Source: an uncultured Gammaproteobacteria bacterium
GTDB lineage: Bacteria > Pseudomonadota > Gammaproteobacteria > CAJQNE01
Assembly: GCA_905479545.1 (NCBI GenBank)
Contig: CAJQNE010000039.1
Coordinates: forward strand, 1 to 18,040
Direction: 5' to 3'
Length of the DNA: 18,040 bases
In this document: piece after piece, positions 7,504 through 15,243 of the stretch
Layout: every line of letters begins with the position of its first letter
Numbering within the stretch: position 1 is the stretch's first letter
Translations under genes and position numbers: made by a program
Notes under the pieces: generated by a model
The model's database searches: none
Told to the model about the DNA's origin: nothing
What the model saw: only the letters and a program-made list of their open reading frames with translations

Positions 7504-9441
7504 TTAGCTTCCCGGAGCGGTAGCGCCTGTGCCCACAGGCGCATCAAACAACGGGTTATAGGCCTGCTCACGCAAGGCTGGTGCGGTGCCAGCGCCGAGT
7601 GAAACTCCTTCTTCGTAGCCTGCCGGATATACCGGATCAGGATCGGTGGCGAGCGTGGTGCCATTTTCACTGCCGTATTTATCTTCGGTAATAATGTACC
7701 CGAAAGAGTTGTGCGTCAGACCCAGTAGCATCATGTCGGTATCGGGCGCTAAGCTGCGTATATATTGGCCAAAAGGATTACTGGCCTCACCGGGAATCGT
7801 GACAACCTCTAATGCCTCACAACCAATGCGGCCGAGGGTGAGTCGACTAACCACCGTGCTGGCATTAGCCACTACCTGTGGGTCAGCGGTAGCGCGGGCA
7901 TCGGGGTCGGGGTTACCGCTGACAAAGTCGTAATATCCGTTAAAATAGCCTTTCGCGCCCACCACCTGAAACAGCGAATTTGTAACGGGCACAGAAGCCG
8001 TTGCCGTGTCGTAGGCCAGCTCCGGCATAAAACGTTGTGGCTCATCACTAATTATTTCGATAGCCCGTTCAGCCAATGCCTCGCCCATCAATACCGCGGC
8101 CACCTCTCTACTGGCACCCTCCGGCACATCCGCCTGATTGCTACCGGAAGCGTCGGCTATCGGGCCGTTAAAGTAGAGCGACGTGCTACCAGGGTATTGC
8201 TGCTCCATCGCATCGTTAAGGCCGGTGATGTAATCGCCATGAATAAAGCGATAGTCAGAACCCATTTTGGTCGGATGAGCGACATACTGCACCAACGTAC
8301 CGATTACGGCGTTATTGCCACTATCATCGGCATTCAACGCCCTCGCCTGCAGCACCGCCATCTGCATATCAGTGCCGATAGTGTCGTCCACCCGGCGATA
8401 ACTATTGAAGCTCGGATCATCAATAATGCCGGTGCTGTAATACACTTCTGCATCCTGCATTCCGGCAAGCGCTTCAGTAGCGGCAGCAGCCGCTGCAGTA
8501 TATAAACGTTGCCGCCATTCAAATGGCACGCCACCCCATAAGCCTTGCAAATCGGCACCGGAATGAGCGTGTGTTGCACCAAACTGAATATTATTTTCGG
8601 CAATACCAATAGCTTGGCTTATAGCACGTTTAACACCTTTTTGAATAATGTTACCCGTGCCCACCGCATCGAGAGTAACAAACGCGACCAACACACCATC
8701 AGTCTGTTCTATCAGCAGCAAGCGTACGTGCGAATCGGCCATTACCCCCTCGATGGGCGCTTTGCCAGCCAGCGACAACGGGCTTTCGCAGTCGGTCGCG
8801 TCAACCCGGCGCAAGCCAAATCCACCGAGATAAAACTGTTGCTTTAAGTCATCACAGTATTCATGATCCTGCCCGTCGATATCCTGCTGTGTCGGACTAG
8901 CCACTCGCTTAGCCGCCCCCGCTCTTAACGGCGCGCCAATAGGGTCATCATCAATAATCGCCACCGCTGCGGTCGCTTGCGACACCACAGCTCCAACCGG
9001 ATTCGACAAGGCAATTTCAAGCGTTTCCAGCGGTTCATTACACTCGTCCGCCAGCACGCTCACATCGATCGTTTTGCTGGTTTCGCCAGCGGCAAATTGC
9101 ACGGTACCACTCACCGCTGTGTAGTCCCTACCGTCAGTCGCCGACGAAGACTGGCTCACATAATCCACTGACACAGACTCATCAGCTGCCGGTGACAACT
9201 GCACGGCGAACGTAACGACTTGTGAACCCTCATTGCCTTCGGAAAACGATGCCGGGGCCGCAACAGCTAACCGCGGCTGCGTGTCAGTTTCAGGCGGCAT
9301 TTCAGGTTGATCATCAGGGGTCGATGGCGTTTCGGCCACAGGTGATTGGCCGGCAGAGTTGCTGCCGGGGCTACTACCACCACAAGCACTCACAATCACT
9401 GCGCAGGTCAACCCAAAGGCGAATACGAATCCTTTTTTCAT
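7504..9441 (-). CDS. Calx-beta plus neutral ceramidase-like catalytic domain lipoprotein
   Basis: A 645-residue protein. A hydrophobic leader ends in V-S-A-C with Cys20, so it is a lipoprotein; a low-complexity Ser/Pro/Glu linker follows (21-55). Residues about 58-167 form a Calx-beta domain (FSEGNEGSQVVTFAVQLS, DYTAVSGTVQFAAGETSKTI, IDDD). The rest matches the neutral/alkaline ceramidase catalytic domain: THAHSG (290-295), VAHP (387-390), ADASGS (429-434) at the place of the family's GD-x-SPN nucleophile loop, PGEASNPFG (550-558) and GYIITEDKYG (581-590). By comparison with the Pseudomonas ceramidase, H291/H293, H389, E552 and Y582 would bind zinc and S432 would be the nucleophile. Family members hydrolyse the amide bond of ceramides, yet bacterial relatives with other substrates exist. 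GGAG 8 bases upstream supports the ATG at 9441. Confidence 0.82.
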   Translation of the reverse strand: MKKGFVFAFGLTCAVIVSACGGSSPGSNSAGQSPVAETPSTPDDQPEMPPETDTQPRLAVAAPASFSEGNEGSQVVTFAVQLSPAADESVSVDYVSQSSSATDGRDYTAVSGTVQFAAGETSKTIDVSVLADECNEPLETLEIALSNPVGAVVSQATAAVAIIDDDPIGAPLRAGAAKRVASPTQQDIDGQDHEYCDDLKQQFYLGGFGLRRVDATDCESPLSLAGKAPIEGVMADSHVRLLLIEQTDGVLVAFVTLDAVGTGNIIQKGVKRAISQAIGIAENNIQFGATHAHSGADLQGLWGGVPFEWRQRLYTAAAAAATEALAGMQDAEVYYSTGIIDDPSFNSYRRVDDTIGTDMQMAVLQARALNADDSGNNAVIGTLVQYVAHPTKMGSDYRFIHGDYITGLNDAMEQQYPGSTSLYFNGPIADASGSNQADVPEGASREVAAVLMGEALAERAIEIISDEPQRFMPELAYDTATASVPVTNSLFQVVGAKGYFNGYYDFVSGNPDPDARATADPQVVANASTVVSRLTLGRIGCEALEVVTIPGEASNPFGQYIRSLAPDTDMMLLGLTHNSFGYIITEDKYGSENGTTLATDPDPVYPAGYEEGVSLGAGTAPALREQAYNPLFDAPVGTGATAPGS

Positions 9442-9767
9442 GCTCTTATCTCCTCCGGCAACGGTCGAAGGTCGCAGGAAATTACGCTGTTATTATGTTT
9501 TTACGCTTAAGCAAAAGACTAATCGTCACGGCTTGAGCGCTATTAAAAACAGCGACTTATGGCTTAACAGCCAGTGCTGAATGCCAATAATAATAACGCG
9601 GAGAACTGAAATAACGCAATCGTATTCGGTTTTATGGAATAGCTACGATTAAAGCTGTCTTGCTAAAGGAACACTCACAGTCTTCCTATAGCCGTTCACC
9701 CTGAGCGCGCCGAAGGGTCCGCAGTGGCCTTCGACACGCACAGGCTGAACGGGGCAATGGTAATTGA
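9442..9767. other. Gene-free stretch between the ceramidase-like gene and prpF
   Basis: Apart from the ribosome binding site of the lipoprotein (GGAGGAGA near 9452-9459 on the minus strand) and the inverted repeat at 9692-9752, I see nothing here. An AT-rich part around 9480-9650 is likely to hold the lipoprotein promoter, but no -35/-10 pair is convincing. A 67-codon minus-strand frame across 9649-9852 lies mostly over prpF coding and repeat sequence and is not supported. Confidence 0.6.
9692..9752. repeat. Degenerate copy of the 25-base-arm inverted repeat
   Basis: Arms at 9692-9716 (CCGTTCACCCTGAGCG...) and 9728-9752 (...CACAGGCTGAACGG) are the same element as the perfect repeat at 4762-4822, with several mismatches in the middle of the arms. 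It lies just downstream of prpF. No T-run follows on the prpF strand, so it is a repeat, perhaps with attenuated terminator activity. Confidence 0.65.
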
Positions 9768-10946
9768 CTAAAACGAATCGCCGGGAATCCGGACTGCGCC
9801 TTCCATTAGTACCCGCGCACTCCGACTCATAATGGCTTTGGTCACCGTCCACTGCCCATCAGTTTGCTTCGCTTCAGCACCGACCCGCAGCGTGCCGGAG
9901 GGATGGCCAAACGTAACTGCCTCACGCTCACCGCCACCCGCAGCCAGATTGACCAAAGTGCCCGGAATAGCAGACGCGGCACTAATCGCTACCGCCGCCG
10001 TACCCATCATTGCGTGGTGTAACTTACCCATCGACATTGCCCGAACGTTCAAATCGATATCGCCAGCGCTAATCGCTTTACCGCTGGACGAGGTATATGC
10101 GGCAGCTGGCGCGACAATCGCAACCTTGGGCGTGTGTTGTCGGGCCGCCGCTTCGCTTATATCGCTGATCAAGCCCATTTTTACTGCACCGTGGGCCCGA
10201 ATAGTTTCAAATCTCTCTAGCGCTTGGTCATTGCTGTTTACGTCATCCTGCAACTCAGTGCCGTCATAACCAATATCAGCCGCGTTAATAAATATCGTTG
10301 GAATACCGGCAGAAATCATCGTCGCATCAAGCGTGCCCACTCCGGGCACTTCTAGCTGATCCACTACACTGCCGGTAGGAAACATTAATTCATCGCCTTC
10401 CACCGGGTTTACAAAAGCGACCTGCACTTCCGCGGCGGGAAATGTCACGCCGTCTAATTCAAAATCGCCGGTTTCCTGAACTTCGCCGTTAGTCATTGGC
10501 ACATCAGCCAAAATAATTTTGCTGGTATTCGCCTGCCAAATTCTCACCGTGGCCACACCATTTTCAGGCATACGATCAGCGGCCACCATGCCGTTACTTA
10601 TCGCAAAAGAACCTACCGCTGCTGTGAGATTGCCGCAGTTACCGCTCCAGTCGACAAAAGGCTTATCGATAGAAACCTGGCCGAACAGATAATCGACATC
10701 AAAACCCTCTCGCTCACTCTTACTGAGAATAACGATTTTGCTGGTACTGGAAGTCGCGCCACCCATGCCGTCGGTGTGCTTTCCGTAGGGGTCAGGGCTG
10801 CCAATAACCCGCAGCAACAATTTATCGCGAGCCGCTCCGGGCTGCTGCGCTGCCGCTGGCAAATCCGCTAAGTTAAAGAACACCCCTTTGCTCGTGCCGC
10901 CGCGCATGTAAGTAGCAGGAATTTTAATTTGAGGAGAGTGAGTCAT
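9768..10946 (-). CDS. prpF: PrpF, 2-methylaconitate cis-trans isomerase of the 2-methylcitrate cycle
   Basis: A 392-residue protein starting MTHSPQIKIPATYMRGGTSKGVFF, the conserved start of PrpF. By alignment with the Shewanella enzyme, Lys70 (SSTSK) and Cys104 (SGNCGN) correspond to its K73 and C107. GKHTDGMGGATS and AYTSSSGK are further family blocks. PrpF has the diaminopimelate-epimerase fold and isomerises the 2-methylaconitate made by AcnD, so that aconitase can finish 2-methylcitrate to 2-methylisocitrate conversion during propionate breakdown. The frame continues upstream to 11063, but the extra 39 residues are unlike the family, so I start at the ATG at 10946-10944. Its partner acnD is in this window but about 5 kb away, an unusual arrangement. 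No strong Shine-Dalgarno sequence was found. Confidence 0.93.
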   Translation of the reverse strand: MTHSPQIKIPATYMRGGTSKGVFFNLADLPAAAQQPGAARDKLLLRVIGSPDPYGKHTDGMGGATSSTSKIVILSKSEREGFDVDYLFGQVSIDKPFVDWSGNCGNLTAAVGSFAISNGMVAADRMPENGVATVRIWQANTSKIILADVPMTNGEVQETGDFELDGVTFPAAEVQVAFVNPVEGDELMFPTGSVVDQLEVPGVGTLDATMISAGIPTIFINAADIGYDGTELQDDVNSNDQALERFETIRAHGAVKMGLISDISEAAARQHTPKVAIVAPAAAYTSSSGKAISAGDIDLNVRAMSMGKLHHAMMGTAAVAISAASAIPGTLVNLAAGGGEREAVTFGHPSGTLRVGAEAKQTDGQWTVTKAIMSRSARVLMEGAVRIPGDSF

Positions 10947-11101
10947 TAAGGAAAAATCCGGGTAGTGGGCCGCGCAGCTAGCTATTCGACCGATAACGAT
11001 AGTGTTCACTAGTTTACCAGACCGCCTGCTCAAAAAATCTCTCAAGCCAGGTAAAAGAATCAATCAAGCCCCCACTAAAGCCACTCAGCGATATTCATAA
11101 A

Positions 11102-11120
11102 CATCAATACGTTATTGATG
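11102..11120. promoter_or_regulatory. Perfect 19 bp palindrome, candidate operator
   Basis: CATCAATA (11102-11109), the three bases CGT, then TATTGATG (11113-11120): the two 8-base arms are perfect complements. It lies in the divergent gap between prpF and the lipoprotein and has the size of a dimeric repressor site. No regulator gene is adjacent, so the protein that binds is unknown. Confidence 0.5.
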
Positions 11121-11286
11121 AAACAATGCAACACAAGTTATAACCTAGCTAAATTATTTTCAGGTATAGTTAAAACTATTAAAAGACCGCTCAATAGAAA
11201 GCCCTAGGCAGGCTTTGATGAAGCGATACAAAATATTCAAGGTGACGTAACCGGCTAGCTTAGGGGCTTGTGTCGGCGGCTCGATC

Positions 11287-11290
11287 GGAG
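11287..11290 (+). promoter_or_regulatory. Ribosome binding site of the M19-like lipoprotein
   Basis: GGAG in TCGGAGAGAC ends 8 bases before the ATG at 11299, a good Shine-Dalgarno that fixes this start. Confidence 0.6.
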
Positions 11291-11298
11291 AGACAAAA

Positions 11299-13602
11299 AT
11301 GACATTGATCAACGCAAATAAGAACCGAATGAACGGTTCGGACTTCGGCATCCTGAAACCAATTAGCGCGCTACTAGTAACCATCGCGCTCGCTAGCTGT
11401 GGTGGCGGAGGGTCGCAGAGCCCTGGCGGTGGTAGCGGAGGCGGCGGTAACTCCGGCGTTCCGAATGGCGGCGGAACCACCACCCCCCTGTCACGCTTCG
11501 ATCTGGCCGGAGGCTGCTATTTCTTACGGGCCGATGGTCAATTTATCGAACGCGACGGCAGCAATTTTGTCGCTACCGGCAGCGACGACAGCAACGCCCA
11601 GCGCTTTTACATGCAACCCGCCAACCTTGGCCGCTACCTGTTCTATACCGACGACCAGCAGCTAATGACCGGCAACGGCTCAGCAATTACGGCAACGCCG
11701 CAAGCCGACGCAGCCGACGGCTCCGACTGGACCTTCGAGGGTGATGCCGGCAGCTATAACGTCCGGTCTCTCGATCAACCCATCAGCGTCGCAGACAACG
11801 GACTCCTTGTTCAGGGCGCCCCTGCGTCAGTGCTGCAATTCGAACCAGCCAATGGCTGCCAGCCCTACCCGGAAATGCCTACCGGCATCGCAGCGGAAAC
11901 GTTTAAAGGCCAGGCAGCGGGCCAACCCGTCATCGGTTTCGCTGAAATCCATGCCCACATGGGCATGGGTCACGAGATGTCGGACGGCAGCGAAGATGTT
12001 GGCCCATCGGCTGGCGGCGTGCTCTGGGGCCAGGCAGTGAATCGCTTTGGCGTAACGCATGCGCTCGGCGACTGCGCCGAATTGCACGGCCCTAACGGTC
12101 GGTTGAGCGCCGAGAATATTATTCTCGACCAAGACCCGACGGCCAGCCACGATACCGAAGGCTGGCCGTCGTTTATCGATTGGCCATTCCACGATTCATT
12201 CCTGCACCAGCAGCAGTATTGGAAATGGCTGGAACGCACCTGGAAATCCGGCCTGCGCTTTATGGTAACGCTGGGCACCGGTATTGAAGCACTGTGCAAT
12301 ATTGCTCAGGCCAGCTACGGCGATCCGAACTCAGACTGTCGCGACATGGGTAACGGTGAAGACCAGGTTCGCTACATGTACGACGTGCAGGATTATATTG
12401 ATGCCCAGAACGGCGGGCCGGGCCAAGGTTGGTTCCGGGTTGTGACTGACCCGCAACAGGCTCGCGAAGTGATAGCCGAAGGCAAGCTTGCCGTGGCTAT
12501 TGGCTACGAATTTTCCAATATCTGGTTCTGTCGCGTTACCTTTAACGCCGATGGCAGCGAGAACCGCGAGTGCGACGAGGACAGCATCGATGCGGAAATT
12601 GATCGCGCCTGGGATTTGGGCATTCGCAACGTCTTCCCCTATCACGATATCGATAGCTCACTGGGCGGCACCGGTATCTTCAGCTCGGTGCTGAACTATG
12701 TTGGCTTTACAGACACCGGTGGCTTCTGGGAAACCTACGATTGCCCGAACGGCGGCAAGGGCGACACCTACTTTTACAACGCCGGTGCAGAGCTGGAGAC
12801 GGCTCCGTTGGCGGCATTTAATGAGCCCTTCCAGCAGGCTATCGGCCAGGCAGGTATCGCCAGCCTGCCGCTGTACGGTGATGAAAGGCAGTGTAACGCC
12901 CGTACGGTTACCGACCTCGGCGCTTATGCCATCAACCGGATGATGAAAAAAGGCTTTGTTATTCACATCGACCACGGCGAGATACTCAACAAGCAATATC
13001 TGCTGGATGAAGGCGCTAAAACCACACCGAACTATCCGCACCCCTCCGGTCATGGCGCACAGGGCGGCCTTTCTATGGCGCAGGCTGAGCAGATGATTCG
13101 CCAGGGCGGCATTATCTATCCGGCGCTGCCCAACGGCGCAGAATGGGCCGCCTTCCACGACCGGCTAAAACCGGTGTGGGACGCCTCCGGCACGACTCGA
13201 CCGTTCGCTGTCGGGTACGGCGCGGATGCCAACGGTCTACGCAAATTGCCGGAGTCGCGTGGCGCGGGTGCCGACCCGGTGCAATACCCCTTCACGCTAT
13301 TTTCCGGCGCTGATTGGAACGGCGCGGAATTTGCTGGCCTGTCGCCCATGCTGGTGGAAATGCTGAATATTCCCGGTGGCCGGGCCTGGGATATCAATCA
13401 GGACGGCATGTACCACTACGGCATGATTCCGGATATTATCGAAGAGATTCGGATTGAGGGTGGCGGCGAAAAACTCAGCACGCTTTATCGCTCAGCGGAA
13501 GCCTACCTGCAAATGTGGGAACAAACACTGGCCGCCTCTGCCAACGCGCGGGCACAAAACCTGCCGGTGCCTACCGTGTTGCCGATAGCACCGACTAACT
13601 AG
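11299..13602 (+). CDS. Lipoprotein with beta-rich N-terminal domain and membrane-dipeptidase (M19)-like metal hydrolase domain
   Basis: A 767-residue protein. A hydrophobic leader ends in L-A-S-C with Cys34, then a Gly-rich linker (35-62). Residues about 65-190 are a short-repeat beta-rich domain (CYFLRADGQFI, NLGRYLFYTDDQQLM, YNVRSLDQPI) resembling a trefoil. From about 210 comes a catalytic barrel: EIHAHMG (H218, H220), LAVAIGYEFSNI (E404), GIRNVFPYHDID (H449), MMKKGFVIHIDHG (H556, H559), YPHPSGHGAQGG (H581, H585) and FAVGYGADANG (D643). The order H-x-H, Glu, His, His, Asp follows the amidohydrolase fold and looks most like M19 renal dipeptidases. The domain is much longer than a usual M19 enzyme, so the substrate may not be a dipeptide. 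A terminator hairpin follows it. The strand is opposite to prpF and acnD on both sides. Confidence 0.75.
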   Translation: MTLINANKNRMNGSDFGILKPISALLVTIALASCGGGGSQSPGGGSGGGGNSGVPNGGGTTTPLSRFDLAGGCYFLRADGQFIERDGSNFVATGSDDSNAQRFYMQPANLGRYLFYTDDQQLMTGNGSAITATPQADAADGSDWTFEGDAGSYNVRSLDQPISVADNGLLVQGAPASVLQFEPANGCQPYPEMPTGIAAETFKGQAAGQPVIGFAEIHAHMGMGHEMSDGSEDVGPSAGGVLWGQAVNRFGVTHALGDCAELHGPNGRLSAENIILDQDPTASHDTEGWPSFIDWPFHDSFLHQQQYWKWLERTWKSGLRFMVTLGTGIEALCNIAQASYGDPNSDCRDMGNGEDQVRYMYDVQDYIDAQNGGPGQGWFRVVTDPQQAREVIAEGKLAVAIGYEFSNIWFCRVTFNADGSENRECDEDSIDAEIDRAWDLGIRNVFPYHDIDSSLGGTGIFSSVLNYVGFTDTGGFWETYDCPNGGKGDTYFYNAGAELETAPLAAFNEPFQQAIGQAGIASLPLYGDERQCNARTVTDLGAYAINRMMKKGFVIHIDHGEILNKQYLLDEGAKTTPNYPHPSGHGAQGGLSMAQAEQMIRQGGIIYPALPNGAEWAAFHDRLKPVWDASGTTRPFAVGYGADANGLRKLPESRGAGADPVQYPFTLFSGADWNGAEFAGLSPMLVEMLNIPGGRAWDINQDGMYHYGMIPDIIEEIRIEGGGEKLSTLYRSAEAYLQMWEQTLAASANARAQNLPVPTVLPIAPTN

Positions 13603-13624
13603 TCGTTACGCCAGGCACTGCTGT

Positions 13625-13655
13625 CGGCTCAGCCCGTTGCGGCTGAGCCGATTTT
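13625..13655 (+). terminator. Intrinsic terminator after the M19-like lipoprotein
   Basis: CGGCTCAGCC (13625-13634) and GGCTGAGCCG (13641-13650) form a perfect 10 bp stem with a 6-base loop, followed by ATTTTA. The tail is short, so termination may be partial and the next gene on the same strand could be read through to. Confidence 0.75.
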
Positions 13656-13675
13656 ACATAGGAACTGCGACTCTG

Positions 13676-15142
13676 TTGCTACGTGTCTCCAGCCTTATTT
13701 TTATCAGCGGCTTTCTTGTTACGCCTGCTGCAATGGCACACAGCTTTGGCAGGCTATACGTGTTGCCCGTGCCATTCTCGTTGTACGCATGGGCCTGCGC
13801 GGGCACGCTACTCGCCTCCTTTATATTGATAGGCTGGTTGGCGCGCAGCAAAAACCCAGCCCGCTATAGCCAACCACTCACTGAAAAAAACCAATACAAA
13901 AGCGTAACTGTGCCTCGCTGGCTACTGCCCGTCTTACAGTTTATAAGCGTCGCAATATTAGCCCTCACCATTGCCACCGCGCTATACGGTAATCGTGACC
14001 CCTACCGCAATTTCAGCGCAATCGCTTTCTGGATAACCTTTGGCCTCGGGCTGACTTACGCGACCGCGTTTGTTGGCAATATTTATGCCGTACTTAACCC
14101 CTGGCGCGGCTTGGCAGACGGTATTGGGTTGGTCTGGAAAAGCTATAGTCGCGGCATACTGCGCTACCCCAAATGGCTGGCCGACTGGCCCGCGCTGGCG
14201 CTATACCTTGGCTTTATCGGCTATGAACTGTTGGGCACCGATAAAACTGCCACGCTGGGCTGGCTGCTGGTTGGCTACACCACGCTTAACTTGCTGGGTG
14301 TGTGGCTAATTGGTGCTAACGCCTGGTTCAGGCATTGCGAATTTTTCGCGCTGTTCTATCGGCTAATCGGCCTGCTGGCACCTATTAACTGGCAGCGCGA
14401 TAACCACAACAAAGTAACCCTGCAATGCCGGCCACCACTGTCGGGCTTATGGCGCGAACGCCCGGCTACTATCAGTACCGTCGCTTTTGCACTGGCGATG
14501 TTATCCACCACGGCCTTTGATGGCCTCAGCGCCACCCGCATTTGGGTGCAACTGTTCTGGGCCGACCCCTATGGCATAGTCGAGCCGCTGATAGGCGCGC
14601 GCCCCATGACCGACCTTGCCACCGCCTTGCCCTGGTATTTCCGCTGGCAGGTGCTCTGCCTTATCGTCTCGCCGCTGCTGTACTTTGTCGTTTATTGCGT
14701 CGGTATCGGCTCGGCAAAAATAGTCTCTGGCAGCCAGCGCTCATTACGCGAATTACTGCTTGATTTCGGCTACAGCCTGCTACCCATTGCACTGGTTTAC
14801 CACGCCACCCACTACGCCACGCTACTACTCAACGACGGCCTGAAAATACTCAGTGTCATCTCCGACCCGTTCGGCTGGAGCTGGGATATATTCGGCACCG
14901 CCTGGAAATTCCGCGCGCCGATTCTGCCGGAAATGAGCTGGGTATGGCATGCCCAGGTTGGCCTAATCGTTATCGGCCATATCGCCAGCGTATACGTCGC
15001 TCATCGCATAGCGTTACAGCACTTCGAAACCAGGCAAAGAGCACTGAGCAGCCAACTACCCATGTTATTGCTAATGGTGGCTTTCACAATTGCCGGCCTA
15101 TGGATACTCGAGCAACCGCTAACCATCGAACGAATGACCTAA
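13676..15142 (+). CDS. Polytopic membrane protein with N-terminal His and His-rich transmembrane helices (FedB/'fenitrothion hydrolase'-like)
   Basis: About 488 residues with a signal peptide (LRVSSLIFISGFLVTPAAMA) followed by HSFGRLYVLPVPFSLYAW and roughly ten hydrophobic helices. I recall proteins with this AHSFG-x-x-Y-x-LPVPF start being labelled 'fenitrothion hydrolase', but that name rests on little and I give no function. Cleavage after AMA would leave His22 as the mature N-terminus. The C-terminal helices hold YHATHYATLL (H376, H379) and WHAQVGLIVIGHIASVYVAHRI (H425, H435, H443), possible metal or haem ligands. The frame opens at a TTG at 13637, but that is inside the preceding terminator hairpin; AGGA at 13660-13663 fits starts at CTG 13673 or TTG 13676 better. 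The start is therefore uncertain by about 13 codons. Confidence 0.68.
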   Translation: MLRVSSLIFISGFLVTPAAMAHSFGRLYVLPVPFSLYAWACAGTLLASFILIGWLARSKNPARYSQPLTEKNQYKSVTVPRWLLPVLQFISVAILALTIATALYGNRDPYRNFSAIAFWITFGLGLTYATAFVGNIYAVLNPWRGLADGIGLVWKSYSRGILRYPKWLADWPALALYLGFIGYELLGTDKTATLGWLLVGYTTLNLLGVWLIGANAWFRHCEFFALFYRLIGLLAPINWQRDNHNKVTLQCRPPLSGLWRERPATISTVAFALAMLSTTAFDGLSATRIWVQLFWADPYGIVEPLIGARPMTDLATALPWYFRWQVLCLIVSPLLYFVVYCVGIGSAKIVSGSQRSLRELLLDFGYSLLPIALVYHATHYATLLLNDGLKILSVISDPFGWSWDIFGTAWKFRAPILPEMSWVWHAQVGLIVIGHIASVYVAHRIALQHFETRQRALSSQLPMLLLMVAFTIAGLWILEQPLTIERMT

Positions 15143-15161
15143 CAACAAGAACATTTACCGC

Positions 15162-15238
15162 AGGTCAGCATCGCTTGCACGCCGACTAAATGGTGGGTCA
15201 TTGCAAAAATTGTCGGCTTGCAAGTGAAGCCGACTTAC
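15162..15238. repeat. REP-like two-hairpin unit, copy 2
   Basis: Imperfect hairpin A (GTCAGCAT ... GCCGAC, about 15164-15186), a 25-base spacer, then hairpin B: GTCGGCTT (15212-15219) with AAGCCGAC (15227-15234). Hairpin B is nearly identical to copy 1 at 4694-4716, while hairpin A has diverged. It fills the gap between the convergent membrane-protein and patatin genes. No other terminator is visible there. Confidence 0.68.
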
Positions 15239-15243
15239 CGGTC

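Larger units (their letters stand above)
10947..11298. other. Divergent intergenic region between prpF and the M19-like lipoprotein
   Basis: No gene is supported. It holds the near-palindrome TAGTG-TT-CACTA around 11001-11012, the 19-base palindrome at 11102-11120, and AT-rich sequence at 11130-11190 (including TATAGT) that may contain the lipoprotein promoter. AAAGCC and GGCTTT around 11201-11219 could form a small hairpin in the leader. I recognise no known riboswitch. Confidence 0.5.

Noticed and set aside
9649..9852. Minus-strand frame of 67 codons across the end of prpF and the repeat
   Set aside because: It overlaps prpF in another frame and runs through an inverted repeat; no ribosome binding site or family resemblance.
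10947..11063. N-terminal extension of prpF by 39 residues
   Set aside because: The family starts near the ATG at 10946; the extension has no homology-like features and would cover likely regulatory sequence.
11201..11298. Riboswitch in the leader of the M19-like lipoprotein
   Set aside because: A small AAAGCC/GGCTTT hairpin and GC-rich leader are present, but no known riboswitch core could be recognised.
11160..11483. Minus-strand proline-rich frame near the M19-like lipoprotein start
   Set aside because: The proline run is the complement of the Gly-rich linker codons of the lipoprotein, so it is a shadow.
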